Below, in pieces: positions 27,164 through 35,850 of a stretch of DNA of 64,000 bases. This DNA is from Borreliella japonica. GTDB taxonomy: Bacteria > Spirochaetota > Spirochaetia > Borreliales > Borreliaceae. The translations under genes and the position numbers were made by a program. Every line of letters begins with the position of its first letter. The stretch's first letter is position 1. The notes under the pieces are model-generated. The model was given only the letters and a program-made list of their open reading frames with translations. It was not told where the DNA came from and did no database searches. The DNA lies in assembly GCF_900099615.1 (NCBI RefSeq), contig NZ_FMTE01000004.1, positions 146,947 to 210,946 on the forward strand. The letters are read 5' to 3'.

Positions 27164-28687
27164 ATGATAAAGGTTTTGGTTGTCAATGTAATTGACTTTA
27201 GTAAGGGATTAATCTGGTTTTATTCTTTTTTTTATAGATTTTTGGTTTTATTCTTTTTTTTTACGTTACTTGCTTGTTCTCAAGTGAATAAAGATTTTAT
27301 TGTTTTTAACAAAGATGTGAAATCTGCTTCTGAGATCGATGATCTAAATTCTAACGTTTTGGAAATTAACAAGATGGAAGATTTTTTTGGAGCTATTATA
27401 GATTTAAAAGGTTATAAAATTCTTGCAGTTCAGCAGGAAAATTTAAATTTAGATGTTTATTTTGAACAAGTGGTTTTAGCTCAAAATTTTTCAAATCTTG
27501 ATGCGTATTTATTTATTATTGGCTTTGATCCTAAAATTAAGGCTGGAACGATTCTTTTTAAAACCCAAATAGACATTGACCTAAAAAATTCTTACAATAT
27601 GTATCTTGAGGATATTACAGGTGATTATGATTTTAATATAGTTGTTCAGGGATTTTCAAAAGATAAATCTGTTTTGTACGTTTTCCAAAAATCTATTTTA
27701 AATGATGTGTCTTCTTATAAGCCTATATTTTTTGACAAAGTTAATGGCACTGTTCTTATCAATAAGTATGCAAGATCTTCAGCTTATGAGGAAAATAGAT
27801 CAAGGGAAAGTTATCCTATTTCTTTAGAAAAATATGAAAAAGTAGGGGAAGATTTAATAGTCAGCAAGATTGAAAAATATGAATATTCTCATGTTCAGGG
27901 TAAATATTATCTTTCTTCTGTTAGTGAAAAAGTTGGTAAGATTGATAATAATATTTATAAAACTTTAAAGAATTTAAGCAAAGACGAAGTTTATAGATTT
28001 TTGCATGGAGTTTGGTATGACGTTCATGATTATAATAAAAAACAAGGCAAAGATATTGATGAAGTTTTATTTTTGTCTTTTGAAAGGCAATCAAGCGAGA
28101 TTAATCTTTTTAGAAAAAATTCTCAAGAAGTTGCAAAGATTGAATATATTTCAAAGCCGGCTTACAATACCCTTAATGTTAGCGCTAAGTCTCTTTTTTC
28201 AGATTTGATTGTTTATAACTTTTGGATAAAAATTGTAGATAAAGAAAATGTTGAAATCAAAATTGACACTAGTACAAATTCTTATGATAATAGTGGATTT
28301 TCAGGAACATTTAAGAGATTTGATGAAAATATCTTGAATGTTGAAAAAAATGGTAATAATGTTTATTTTATTCCTAATGGAAATTATGTATATAAGGATA
28401 AAATTTATGATTTTTCTTATCCCAATTTAACTTATATTGATGAGAATAAAATTTATTATGGCATTTTTAATATTTTCCCTTTAAAAAATAATTTTGTTCT
28501 TGAATATGAAATTGATATGGGTAGTTATAAGATTGTCGAATCTTTTTTTCTTGAACATAACGAGAGAGTTGTTCAAAAGCAAAAATTTTCTACAATCATT
28601 CTTAATCCTATTAAAATTTTAAAAGATGATGTAAGCTTAGTTAAAGGGCAAAAATTAAAACTTGAGCGAATAGAAAAAATAGGATAA
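27164..28687 (+). CDS. large lipoprotein, possibly pallilysin-related
   Basis: A 507-residue protein with a long N-terminal hydrophobic signal ending in the lipobox TLLAC (Cys at residue 38), so it is probably a lipoprotein. The body is beta-rich, with repeated strand patterns in the C-terminal half ([38 protein letters not shown]). By gene order it is BB0038, which I recall being described as related to the treponemal adhesin/protease pallilysin (TP0751). No HExxH zinc-protease motif is visible here, so protease activity is not supported. It lies 12 bases after the PpiD-like gene. Confidence 0.75.
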   Translation: MIKVLVVNVIDFSKGLIWFYSFFYRFLVLFFFFTLLACSQVNKDFIVFNKDVKSASEIDDLNSNVLEINKMEDFFGAIIDLKGYKILAVQQENLNLDVYFEQVVLAQNFSNLDAYLFIIGFDPKIKAGTILFKTQIDIDLKNSYNMYLEDITGDYDFNIVVQGFSKDKSVLYVFQKSILNDVSSYKPIFFDKVNGTVLINKYARSSAYEENRSRESYPISLEKYEKVGEDLIVSKIEKYEYSHVQGKYYLSSVSEKVGKIDNNIYKTLKNLSKDEVYRFLHGVWYDVHDYNKKQGKDIDEVLFLSFERQSSEINLFRKNSQEVAKIEYISKPAYNTLNVSAKSLFSDLIVYNFWIKIVDKENVEIKIDTSTNSYDNSGFSGTFKRFDENILNVEKNGNNVYFIPNGNYVYKDKIYDFSYPNLTYIDENKIYYGIFNIFPLKNNFVLEYEIDMGSYKIVESFFLEHNERVVQKQKFSTIILNPIKILKDDVSLVKGQKLKLERIEKIG

Positions 28688-28695
28688 TAGTTTTT

Positions 28696-29436
28696 ATGAA
28701 AATATTGAGAAGTATTATAACTTATTTTAATGTTTTATTGTTCTTTTTGATTTTTATTTTTTTTTTATTTCCTTTTTACTTGGTTTTTAAAATTTTTTCA
28801 CTTGAGCGTTATATTATTAAATTTAGTTTTCTTATGATTCGAGCTTGCATTAAAGTTGGTTTGTGGATTGCTGGAATTAAAATTATTGTTACAGGTACTG
28901 AGAATATTCCCCAAAAGGGGAATGTAATAATAATGGGAAATCATATTGCGGCTATGGATCCTTTAATTTTTATTTATACTTTTGTTAATCCATTTGTAAT
29001 ATTGGCAAAACATTCTTTGCGTAGGGTTCCTTTTGTGAATTTTGTTTTAATTGTTATGGGTGCTATTTTTGTTAATAGAAAGAGTATAAGATCTGCTGCT
29101 GAGGCTGAAGTTAAGGCAATAAAGGTTATGAGAGAGGGTAGATCTATTGGAATTTTCCCTGAAGGTACTAGAAATAGGGGGGGGGATACTAAGGTTTTTA
29201 AAAAAGGTGCAATTAAGATGGCATTAAAGACAGGAACATCTATTCTTCCTGTTACTCTTTATAATACTAATAATTTTTTCATTAAAAATGTTATTTTTAA
29301 TTCTGGACTGTCTGTTTATATTCATGTCCATCCTTTGATAGATATTTTAAAATTAAGTGAATATGAAAAAGAAAATCTTGCTAGTATTATCAGAGATCAA
29401 ATAGTTAAAAAGCTTGAAACTATTAAAAACTATTAA
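28696..29436 (+). CDS. plsC: 1-acyl-sn-glycerol-3-phosphate acyltransferase
   Basis: A 246-residue membrane enzyme that adds the second acyl chain to lysophosphatidic acid. The N-terminal hydrophobic segment (residues ~10-30) is followed by the catalytic block GNHIAAMDP (NHxxxxD), the middle motif FVNRKS, FPEGTRNR for glycerol-3-phosphate binding, and a final ILPVTLYN. A nine-base G run at 29177-29185 lies inside the FPEGTRNRGGD motif. It is probably transcribed with the two upstream genes. Confidence 0.95.
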   Translation: MKILRSIITYFNVLLFFLIFIFFLFPFYLVFKIFSLERYIIKFSFLMIRACIKVGLWIAGIKIIVTGTENIPQKGNVIIMGNHIAAMDPLIFIYTFVNPFVILAKHSLRRVPFVNFVLIVMGAIFVNRKSIRSAAEAEVKAIKVMREGRSIGIFPEGTRNRGGDTKVFKKGAIKMALKTGTSILPVTLYNTNNFFIKNVIFNSGLSVYIHVHPLIDILKLSEYEKENLASIIRDQIVKKLETIKNY

Positions 29437-29438
29437 AA

Positions 29439-29465
29439 TTTAATTTATAAAGTTTAATTTATAAA
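29439..29465. repeat. 13-bp direct repeats upstream of parE
   Basis: TTTAATTTATAAA occurs at 29439-29451 and 29453-29465, filling most of the plsC-parE gap. The parE ribosome site (AAGGA) follows. Confidence 0.6.
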
Positions 29466-29483
29466 TATAAAGCAAGGATTTAG

Positions 29484-31289
29484 ATGAAGACTCAAAATTA
29501 TGACGAAAGTAAAATAATCACCCTATCTTCTCTTGAACACATTAGATTAAGATCTGGTATGTATATTGGTCGTTTAGGAGATGGTTCTAATATTGATGAT
29601 GGTATTTATATTTTAATTAAAGAGATAATAGATAATTCAATTGATGAGTTTATTATGGGTTACGGAAATGAAATTCTTATAAAGAAAGAAAATAATCTTA
29701 TTACTATTAGGGATTATGGAAGAGGGATCCCTCTTGGAAAAGTTATTGAGAGTGTTTCAGTTATTAATACTGGAGCGAAGTATAATGATGATATTTTTCA
29801 ATTTTCCGTAGGGCTTAATGGGGTTGGAACTAAGGTGGTTAATGCCTTAAGTTCAAAATTTCTAGTAAGATCAACAAGAAATGGCAAATCTTTTGAGGCT
29901 TTATTTTCTAAAGGAAACTTATTGGAATCTAGAGAAATGAAATCTTCTGATAAAGACGGCACTTATGTTGAGTTTTTGGCAGATTCAGAGATATTCGGAA
30001 AATATTCTTACAGTGAAGATTTTCTAAAGAGAAGATTTTTCCATTATGTTTGTTTGAATAAAGGACTTATAATAAACTATAATAATCAAATTTTTGAATC
30101 CAAAAATGGTCTTTTAGATTTTTTGAATTCAGAAATTAAAAGTGATGATTTGCTTTATGATATTGTTTACTATTCTAGTAAGACCTTAGAATTTGCTTTT
30201 TCTCATACAAATAATTATGGAGAGACTTATTTTTCATTTGTTAATGGGCAATATACTAACGATGGGGGTACTCATCAGACTGGTTTTAGAGAAGGCTTTG
30301 TAAGAGCTATTAACGATTTTCTTAAAAAAACATATTCGTCAACAGATGTTAGAGAAGGGCTTGTTGCAACTCTTTCTGTTAAAATTAAAGACCCAATATT
30401 TGAAAGCCAAACTAAGAATAAGCTTGGAAATATTGAAACTAGAGGCAATGTTGCAAGGGAAGTGCAAAAGATAATTTCTGAGATTTTGTATAAAGATAAA
30501 ATACTTGCAAAATTGATTGAGGAAAAGGTAGTTGACAATGAGCGACTTAGAAAAGAATTAAGTAGTGTAAGAAAAGAAGCAAGAGAGAGAGCAAAAAAAA
30601 TATCTTTTAAAATTCCTAAACTTAAGGATTGTAAATTTCATTTTAATGGTAACAGTAAGCAATCAGAACAAACCATGATATTCTTAACAGAAGGGGACTC
30701 TGCAACAGGTTCAATGGTGTCTTGTAGAGATGTTTATACTCAGGCTATATTTTCTCTTAGAGGAAAACCTCAAAATATGTTTGAAAAAAATAAATCTGAA
30801 ATATATAAAAATGAAGAGCTTTATAATATGATGGTGGCTCTTGGTATTGAAGAATCAATTGAAAATTTGAGGTATAATAAGGTTGTAATAGCAACCGATG
30901 CAGATTTTGATGGATTTCATATTAGAAATTTGTTGTTAACCTTTTTCTTGACTTTTTTTGAAGATTTAATTTTAAATGGACATATGTATATTTTAGAAAC
31001 CCCTCTTTTTAGGGTTAGAAACAAAAAAATCACAATTTATTGTTATTCTGAGGAAGAAAAGCAAAAAGCTATTCTTCAGCTTAAAGGTAGGGGGGGGTGT
31101 GAAGTAACAAGGTTTAAAGGCCTTGGTGAAATTTCTCCAAATGAATTTAAAGGTTTTATTGATATTAATAGTATTAAACTTACAAAAGTGGATCTTTTTA
31201 ATATTAAAGAAATAAAAGAGAAATTGGGTTTTTATATGGGGCAAAATACTCCTGAGAGGCGGAATTTTATTATGGAGAATTTGATTTAA
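29484..31289 (+). CDS. parE: DNA topoisomerase IV subunit B
   Basis: A 601-residue ATPase subunit. GHKL motifs are seen in KEIIDNSIDEFIMG and DYGRGIPLG, and the transducer region in GTHQTGFREGF. The TOPRIM metal site is in FLTEGDSATGSM and ATDADFDGFHIRNLLL. It partners with ParC, which starts at its last base, and decatenates daughter chromosomes. An eight-base G run occurs at 31090-31097. I call it parE rather than gyrB because it is fused in order with parC and is shorter; by order it is BB0036. Confidence 0.93.
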   Translation: MKTQNYDESKIITLSSLEHIRLRSGMYIGRLGDGSNIDDGIYILIKEIIDNSIDEFIMGYGNEILIKKENNLITIRDYGRGIPLGKVIESVSVINTGAKYNDDIFQFSVGLNGVGTKVVNALSSKFLVRSTRNGKSFEALFSKGNLLESREMKSSDKDGTYVEFLADSEIFGKYSYSEDFLKRRFFHYVCLNKGLIINYNNQIFESKNGLLDFLNSEIKSDDLLYDIVYYSSKTLEFAFSHTNNYGETYFSFVNGQYTNDGGTHQTGFREGFVRAINDFLKKTYSSTDVREGLVATLSVKIKDPIFESQTKNKLGNIETRGNVAREVQKIISEILYKDKILAKLIEEKVVDNERLRKELSSVRKEARERAKKISFKIPKLKDCKFHFNGNSKQSEQTMIFLTEGDSATGSMVSCRDVYTQAIFSLRGKPQNMFEKNKSEIYKNEELYNMMVALGIEESIENLRYNKVVIATDADFDGFHIRNLLLTFFLTFFEDLILNGHMYILETPLFRVRNKKITIYCYSEEEKQKAILQLKGRGGCEVTRFKGLGEISPNEFKGFIDINSIKLTKVDLFNIKEIKEKLGFYMGQNTPERRNFIMENLI

Positions 31290-33169
31290 TGGATATTAGA
31301 ACCGTACTTAAAGATAATTTTTTGCAATATTCATCTTATGTTATTAAAGATCGTGCTATTGCTAGTGTTGTTGATGGATTTAAACCAGTTCAAAGAAGAA
31401 TTATACATTCTCTTTTTGAAATGCATGATGGTAATTTTCATAAAGTTGCAAATGTTGTTGGTAATACAATGAAATACCATCCCCACGGTGATACATCAAT
31501 TTATGAGGCTCTTGTTAATATTGCTAACAAGGATCTATTTATTGAAAAGCAGGGTAATTTTGGTAATTTGTTCACGGGTGATCCCGCTTCTGCTTCTAGA
31601 TATATTGAATGCAGATTAACACCTTTAGCTTTTGATGTTCTTTACAGCAAAGAGATAACAGTTTATGAATCTTCTTATGATGGAAGAAATAATGAACCTT
31701 TGCTTTATCCTGCAAAAATTCCTGTTATTTTGATTCAGGGAAGTGAGGGAATTGCTGTTGGAATGGCAGCCAAAATATTGCCTCACAATTTTAATGAGAT
31801 TTTAAATGCAGTAAAGAGTGAACTTCTTGGAGAGACTTACGATATTTATCCCGATTTTCCAACAGGAGGAATAGTTGATGTTAATGAATATGCTGATGGT
31901 AATGGTAAAGTTTTAGTTAGGGCTAAAATTGAAACTATAGATGAAAAAACAATTGTAATAAGAGAATTACCTTTTGGTGAGACCACTGAAAGTTTGATAT
32001 CTTCGATTGAGAAAGCTATTAGAAAAAATTATATTAAAGTTTCAAGCATTAATGATTTTACTGCCGAGAATGTAGCTATAGAACTATCTTTGCCCAGGGG
32101 TGTTTATGCAAGTGAAGTGATTGAGAAGTTGTATCATTATACAAATTGCCAGATATCAATTTCTGTTAATTTATTATTACTTAGTGAGCGATATCCCGTT
32201 GTTTATACTATTAGAGATCTTATTAAGTTTCATGCAGCCCATCTTCAAAAAATTTTAAAAATGGAACTTGAGTTGCAAAAAAGCAAGATTCTTGAAAAAA
32301 TATTTTATAAAACGCTAGAACAAATTTTTATTGAAAAAAAGATTTATAAACTTCTTGAAACAATTTCTAAAGAAGAAAATATTGTAAGTATAATATTGTC
32401 AGAGGTTTTAAGGTACAAAGAATCTTTTTCAAGAGAAGTTTTAAAAGAAGATATTGAAAATTTGCTTAAGATTCCAATTAGAAAAATAAGTCTTTTTGAT
32501 ATTGATAAAAATTCCAAGGATATTAAAATCTTAAATAAAGAGTTAAAGAGTGTAAATAGCAGTATTTCTTCAATAAGAGGATATTCAATAAACTTTATTG
32601 ATTTATTGCTTTCAAAGTATTCTAAGGATCATCAAAGGAAGACTGAAATTTCTTTAATCAAATCAAAGAATGTAAAAGAAATAGCCACAAAGAATATGAA
32701 AGTATATTTAAACTTGGCAGAAGGTTTTGTAGGAACTAGTCTTTTTGATGGTGAATTTATTGGAAATGCTAGTTATTATGATAAAATATTGGTTTTTAGG
32801 GAAAATAGTTATGTTCTCAAAAATATTGAAGACAAGGTGTTTATAGATAAAAAGAATATATGTGTTTTAGTTTATGATATAAATAATTCAAAAGAACAAA
32901 TATTTTCATTAATTTATCTTAATAAACTTGACAATTTTTATTATGTTAAAAGATTTAAAATAGATAAATTTATTACAGATAAAGTTTATGAATTTTTGGG
33001 AAAAAATGATGAATTTGTCGATTTTTCATTGAGCCCCAAATTTGTAGAATTTTTGACAAATAAAGATATTGTTAAAAGAATTGAAATTGCTAATTTTATG
33101 GTCAAATCAAGAAGCTCTATTGGGAAGCGAATTCCAAGTAACAATTTGAAAAAAGTTAAATTCAAATAG
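31289..33169 (+). CDS. parC: DNA topoisomerase IV subunit A
   Basis: A 626-residue breakage-reunion subunit. The catalytic Tyr is in ASRYIECRLTPL near residue 108, with the preceding QGNFGNLFTGDPASA and the early FKPVQRRIIHSLFEM and HPHGDTSIYEAL. A coiled-coil connection follows (HAAHLQKILKMELELQKSK). The C-terminal DNA-wrapping domain is shorter than in E. coli ParC. The start overlaps the parE stop by one base, ensuring equal expression. Confidence 0.94.
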   Translation: MDIRTVLKDNFLQYSSYVIKDRAIASVVDGFKPVQRRIIHSLFEMHDGNFHKVANVVGNTMKYHPHGDTSIYEALVNIANKDLFIEKQGNFGNLFTGDPASASRYIECRLTPLAFDVLYSKEITVYESSYDGRNNEPLLYPAKIPVILIQGSEGIAVGMAAKILPHNFNEILNAVKSELLGETYDIYPDFPTGGIVDVNEYADGNGKVLVRAKIETIDEKTIVIRELPFGETTESLISSIEKAIRKNYIKVSSINDFTAENVAIELSLPRGVYASEVIEKLYHYTNCQISISVNLLLLSERYPVVYTIRDLIKFHAAHLQKILKMELELQKSKILEKIFYKTLEQIFIEKKIYKLLETISKEENIVSIILSEVLRYKESFSREVLKEDIENLLKIPIRKISLFDIDKNSKDIKILNKELKSVNSSISSIRGYSINFIDLLLSKYSKDHQRKTEISLIKSKNVKEIATKNMKVYLNLAEGFVGTSLFDGEFIGNASYYDKILVFRENSYVLKNIEDKVFIDKKNICVLVYDINNSKEQIFSLIYLNKLDNFYYVKRFKIDKFITDKVYEFLGKNDEFVDFSLSPKFVEFLTNKDIVKRIEIANFMVKSRSSIGKRIPSNNLKKVKFK

Positions 33170-33235
33170 TTTAAAAACCTTTTTTAAATTCCATTAATAT
33201 GGTACCATGATATCAGTTTTAATAAAGGGGTTTTT

Positions 33236-33772
33236 ATGAATAAATCTTTAATTTTTATTTTGGTAGCTTTTTGTGTTTTTTCCAGCTTTGCTCAAGCTTC
33301 TGATTCTAAAAGCACTTTTAATCTGGGAGCAGGAGAAAAACTTTTGGCTTATGAAACTAGCAAAAAAGATCCTATTGTACCATTTTTATTGAACCTTTTT
33401 TTAGGGTTTGGGATAGGTTCTTTTGCTCAAGGCGATATTCTTGGGGGTTCTCTTATTCTTGGATTTGATGCGGTTGGTATAGGTCTTATACTTGCAGGAG
33501 CTTATTTAGATATCAAAACTTTTGATGATAGTGCCAAAAAAGTTCCTTTTAAATGGACTTGGGGCAAGGGAATGATGTTGGTAGGTGCGGTTACTATGGC
33601 AGCGACAAGATTGACAGAAATTATTCTTCCATTTGCATTTGCCAATAGCTATAATAGGAAACTAAAAAATAGCCTTAATATAGCTTTGGGAGGATTTGAG
33701 CCTAGTTTTGATATCAATACGGGTCAAGCCAGTGCTCTTGGTTTTGAATTGTCTTTCAAAAAGAGTTATTAA
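33236..33772 (+). CDS. p13: P13, channel-forming outer-membrane protein
   Basis: A 178-residue protein that begins with a signal peptide cleaved after about residue 21 (FSSFAQA). It has three glycine-rich hydrophobic segments (PFLLNLFLGFGIGSFA; GSLILGFDAVGIGLILAGAYL; GMMLVGAVTMAATRLTEIILPFA). P13 of B. burgdorferi (BB0034) is a known integral outer-membrane, surface-exposed porin whose C-terminal ~28 residues are removed by the CtpA protease. The C-terminal GGFEPSFDINTGQASALGFELSFKKSY fits that removable tail. AAAGGGG precedes the ATG, and a terminator follows, so it is a single-gene unit. Unlike classical porins it lacks beta-barrel character. Confidence 0.93.
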   Translation: MNKSLIFILVAFCVFSSFAQASDSKSTFNLGAGEKLLAYETSKKDPIVPFLLNLFLGFGIGSFAQGDILGGSLILGFDAVGIGLILAGAYLDIKTFDDSAKKVPFKWTWGKGMMLVGAVTMAATRLTEIILPFAFANSYNRKLKNSLNIALGGFEPSFDINTGQASALGFELSFKKSY

Positions 33773-33789
33773 TTTTATTTATTATGAAA

Positions 33790-33824
33790 ATGGGTAATTA
33801 CAATTTTGTATTGTGATTACCCAT
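33790..33824. terminator. terminator between p13 and smpB
   Basis: ATGGGTAATTACAA (33790-33803) and TTGTGATTACCCAT (33811-33824) form a 14-bp stem with one mismatch and a seven-base loop, between two convergent genes. It has no long U tract. Confidence 0.65.
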
Positions 33825-33852
33825 TGGAATTTAAAATTAGAGCTTTTATTTA

Positions 33853-34305
33853 TTATTTATATTTTATTTCCCTACTAAGGTCTTTTTTTATACTTTTTTG
33901 TTTTAGTATTTCTCTTTTATCATACAATTTTTTTCCTTTACATATTCCAACTTCTACTTTAATTATCGATTTTTTCAAATAAAAACTAATAGGAATTAAA
34001 GTGTATCCCTCTTTTTCTCTAAATTTTTTTAGTCTTTGTAATTCCTTTTTTTTGATTAGGAGCTTTCTAGGTCTTAATTCATCATGATTGAAGATATTTC
34101 CTTCTTTATATTTTGATACGTGCAAGTTTTCAAGCCACAATTCTTCTTTTTTTATACTCGCAAAACTATTGTTAAATGATAATTTTTTTGCCTTTATTGA
34201 TTTTACTTCAGTTCCTTTTAGTACTATTCCACAACTTATTTTATCTTCAATAAAGTAATTGAATTTTGCCTTTTTGTTTTCAAGAAACAAAGTATTTGTG
34301 TCCAA
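33853..34305 (-). CDS. smpB: tmRNA-binding protein SmpB
   Basis: A 150-residue protein that binds tmRNA and delivers it to stalled ribosomes. The beta-barrel core motifs are present: NFIEDKISCGIVLKGTEVKSI, SFASIKKEELWLENLHVS, RPRKLLIKKKEL and YTLIPISFYLKKSIIKVEVGICKGKKLYDKRE. The C-terminal tail is basic (KDLSREIKYK). Its partner RNA is encoded at 18.3 kb. It lies 11 bases after the PEGA/FGE-like gene in a minus-strand operon. Confidence 0.96.
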   Translation of the reverse strand: MDTNTLFLENKKAKFNYFIEDKISCGIVLKGTEVKSIKAKKLSFNNSFASIKKEELWLENLHVSKYKEGNIFNHDELRPRKLLIKKKELQRLKKFREKEGYTLIPISFYLKKSIIKVEVGICKGKKLYDKREILKQKSIKKDLSREIKYK

Positions 34306-34316
34306 ATCTATCCCTT

Positions 34317-35780
34317 CTATCCTTTTGATACAATCAATCTAAAACCAATGTTTGGAGAGCTCCAATTTTTCAAAAAAGAAGCTTTAGTTGATGGATTGAG
34401 TAAATTATTGTTTTGATAAGGGTATGTTCTAATTTCTGTTATCAATGAATAAAAATTTGAATTTTCGTTATAAAAATTTTTTTCATTTTTGAATATTGCA
34501 ATATCATTAAAGGATGAATTTTGCATTAAATTCCAAAACCCAACTTTTTTTGATATTTCATTAATATTTAAAGGTTTTTTGTTTGGTTCTTTTTGGTACA
34601 ATTCCCATTCTTGTGATATGGGGAGTCTTGCTTTTAATCCGTCGGGAAGTTTTTTAGAGTACCAGTTGGCATATTCTATTGCTGAGAAATAAGATATTCC
34701 CGTGATAGCTTCATTTAAGCCTATTTGATTAAAATTTTTAAGATAATTTTCATCTACAAGTTGTTCTTTTATTAAATTTTCTTTATTATTTAATGTCCAT
34801 TTTGGATTTTCTTTTAAAAAATCTTGATACTCATATTTTGTAACATTTTGTTCTTGAATAAGAAATTCTTTTATACTATAGGTAGATTTTAGTGAAATAT
34901 TTTTTGAATCTAGTTCATAATTTTGAATTTTTTCGATTTTATTTGAATTTATTTTTTTAAATCCAGGTAACGTTATATTAATGTTTTCATTTTTAGAAGT
35001 TAATTGAATGTTTTCATTGTCTAGAGTTTTGGTTAATTTTTTAACCCAAGGCTCATTTTTTGTTAACATTTTTAAATCTTTATTTAAATTTTCTAAAAAC
35101 CAAAAAATAGCTCTATTTTCTAAGTCAAAATTTGTTTTTAAAGAGTTCCATATTTTTTCTTGATTGCTATTGCTTTGGTCTATTGAATATACCATTTTGT
35201 ATGAATCTAAAAAATCTTTAAACATTTCGATTGAATTCAAGTGAGGTATGGAATCTTTGAGAAATTTTTTAATGTATTTGGGATGTTCTTTGAGTTCACT
35301 AGATATTAAGGAAAATACAGGAATTAATTTTGTATTTTCATTAATATTTTTTATTTTCACCATTATAGAGAGCTCTTTTTGTCTTTGTTTAATGATCTTT
35401 TCAGGATCAACCAGTTCTAAATTTATTTGTAAACTGTAGCTTCCAAAAAATTTGTTGTGAATTTTTATGTTTTGCTCGTATGTTTTAAATCCCATCCTTT
35501 TTGCTTTAATAATTCCTTCAGTAGTATTTATATATCTGTTAAGAGGAGTTCTGCCGATATATTTTTCGTTTAAATAGATGTAAGTGTTTTCAATATTGGA
35601 ATTTATTTTTAAATATGCTCCTGGATTTTTAAACTTAGGTATGACAATTGAAATTGATATTAAGCTTAAAAGCAATATTATTGTTGTAATGAATACGTAA
35701 ATTTTGGGAGCTACTCCTAGAATTGGCTTTAATTTAACTTCAAAAAGCTCAACATTTGAATTTTCATCAATTTCTTTCAT
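34317..35780 (-). CDS. membrane protein with PEGA and FGE-sulfatase-like domains
   Basis: A 487-residue protein with a cytosolic N-terminus, one transmembrane helix (about residues 28-48), a PEGA-like beta domain (TYIYLNEKYIGRTPLNRYI, then GFKTYEQNIKI), a helical middle, and a C-terminal domain that looks like the formylglycine-generating enzyme/SUMF1 fold (FLIQEQNVTKYEYQDFLKEN; ISYFSAIEYANWYSKKLP; ARLPISQEWELY; final NIGFRLI). There is no cysteine in the protein, so FGE oxidation chemistry is excluded; such domains often act as binding modules. It precedes smpB. By order it is BB0032. Confidence 0.8.
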   Translation of the reverse strand: MKEIDENSNVELFEVKLKPILGVAPKIYVFITTIILLLSLISISIVIPKFKNPGAYLKINSNIENTYIYLNEKYIGRTPLNRYINTTEGIIKAKRMGFKTYEQNIKIHNKFFGSYSLQINLELVDPEKIIKQRQKELSIMVKIKNINENTKLIPVFSLISSELKEHPKYIKKFLKDSIPHLNSIEMFKDFLDSYKMVYSIDQSNSNQEKIWNSLKTNFDLENRAIFWFLENLNKDLKMLTKNEPWVKKLTKTLDNENIQLTSKNENINITLPGFKKINSNKIEKIQNYELDSKNISLKSTYSIKEFLIQEQNVTKYEYQDFLKENPKWTLNNKENLIKEQLVDENYLKNFNQIGLNEAITGISYFSAIEYANWYSKKLPDGLKARLPISQEWELYQKEPNKKPLNINEISKKVGFWNLMQNSSFNDIAIFKNEKNFYNENSNFYSLITEIRTYPYQNNNLLNPSTKASFLKNWSSPNIGFRLIVSKG

Positions 35781-35787
35781 CTTTTAA

Positions 35788-35817
35788 AGTATAGAAAAGT
35801 ATTTAAATAAGTGTCAA
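35788..35817 (-). promoter_or_regulatory. promoter of the PEGA-smpB operon
   Basis: On the minus strand a perfect TTGACA (35817-35812), 18 bases, then TATACT (35793-35788), eight bases before the ATG, so the leader is very short. It overlaps the divergent lepB promoter. Confidence 0.6.
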
Positions 35818-35830
35818 TATTTTGTATGAT
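35802..35830 (+). promoter_or_regulatory. promoter of the lepB operon
   Basis: TTTAAA (35802-35807), 17 bases and TATGAT (35825-35830), with GAGG at 35840-35843 and ATG at 35851. Its -35 box lies within the spacer of the opposing promoter. Confidence 0.5.
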
Positions 35831-35850
35831 TTAATTCTTGAGGTTAGATT

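Noticed and set aside
27164..28687. Zinc-protease (HExxH) motif in the pallilysin-like lipoprotein
   Set aside because: No HExxH is present in the translated sequence.
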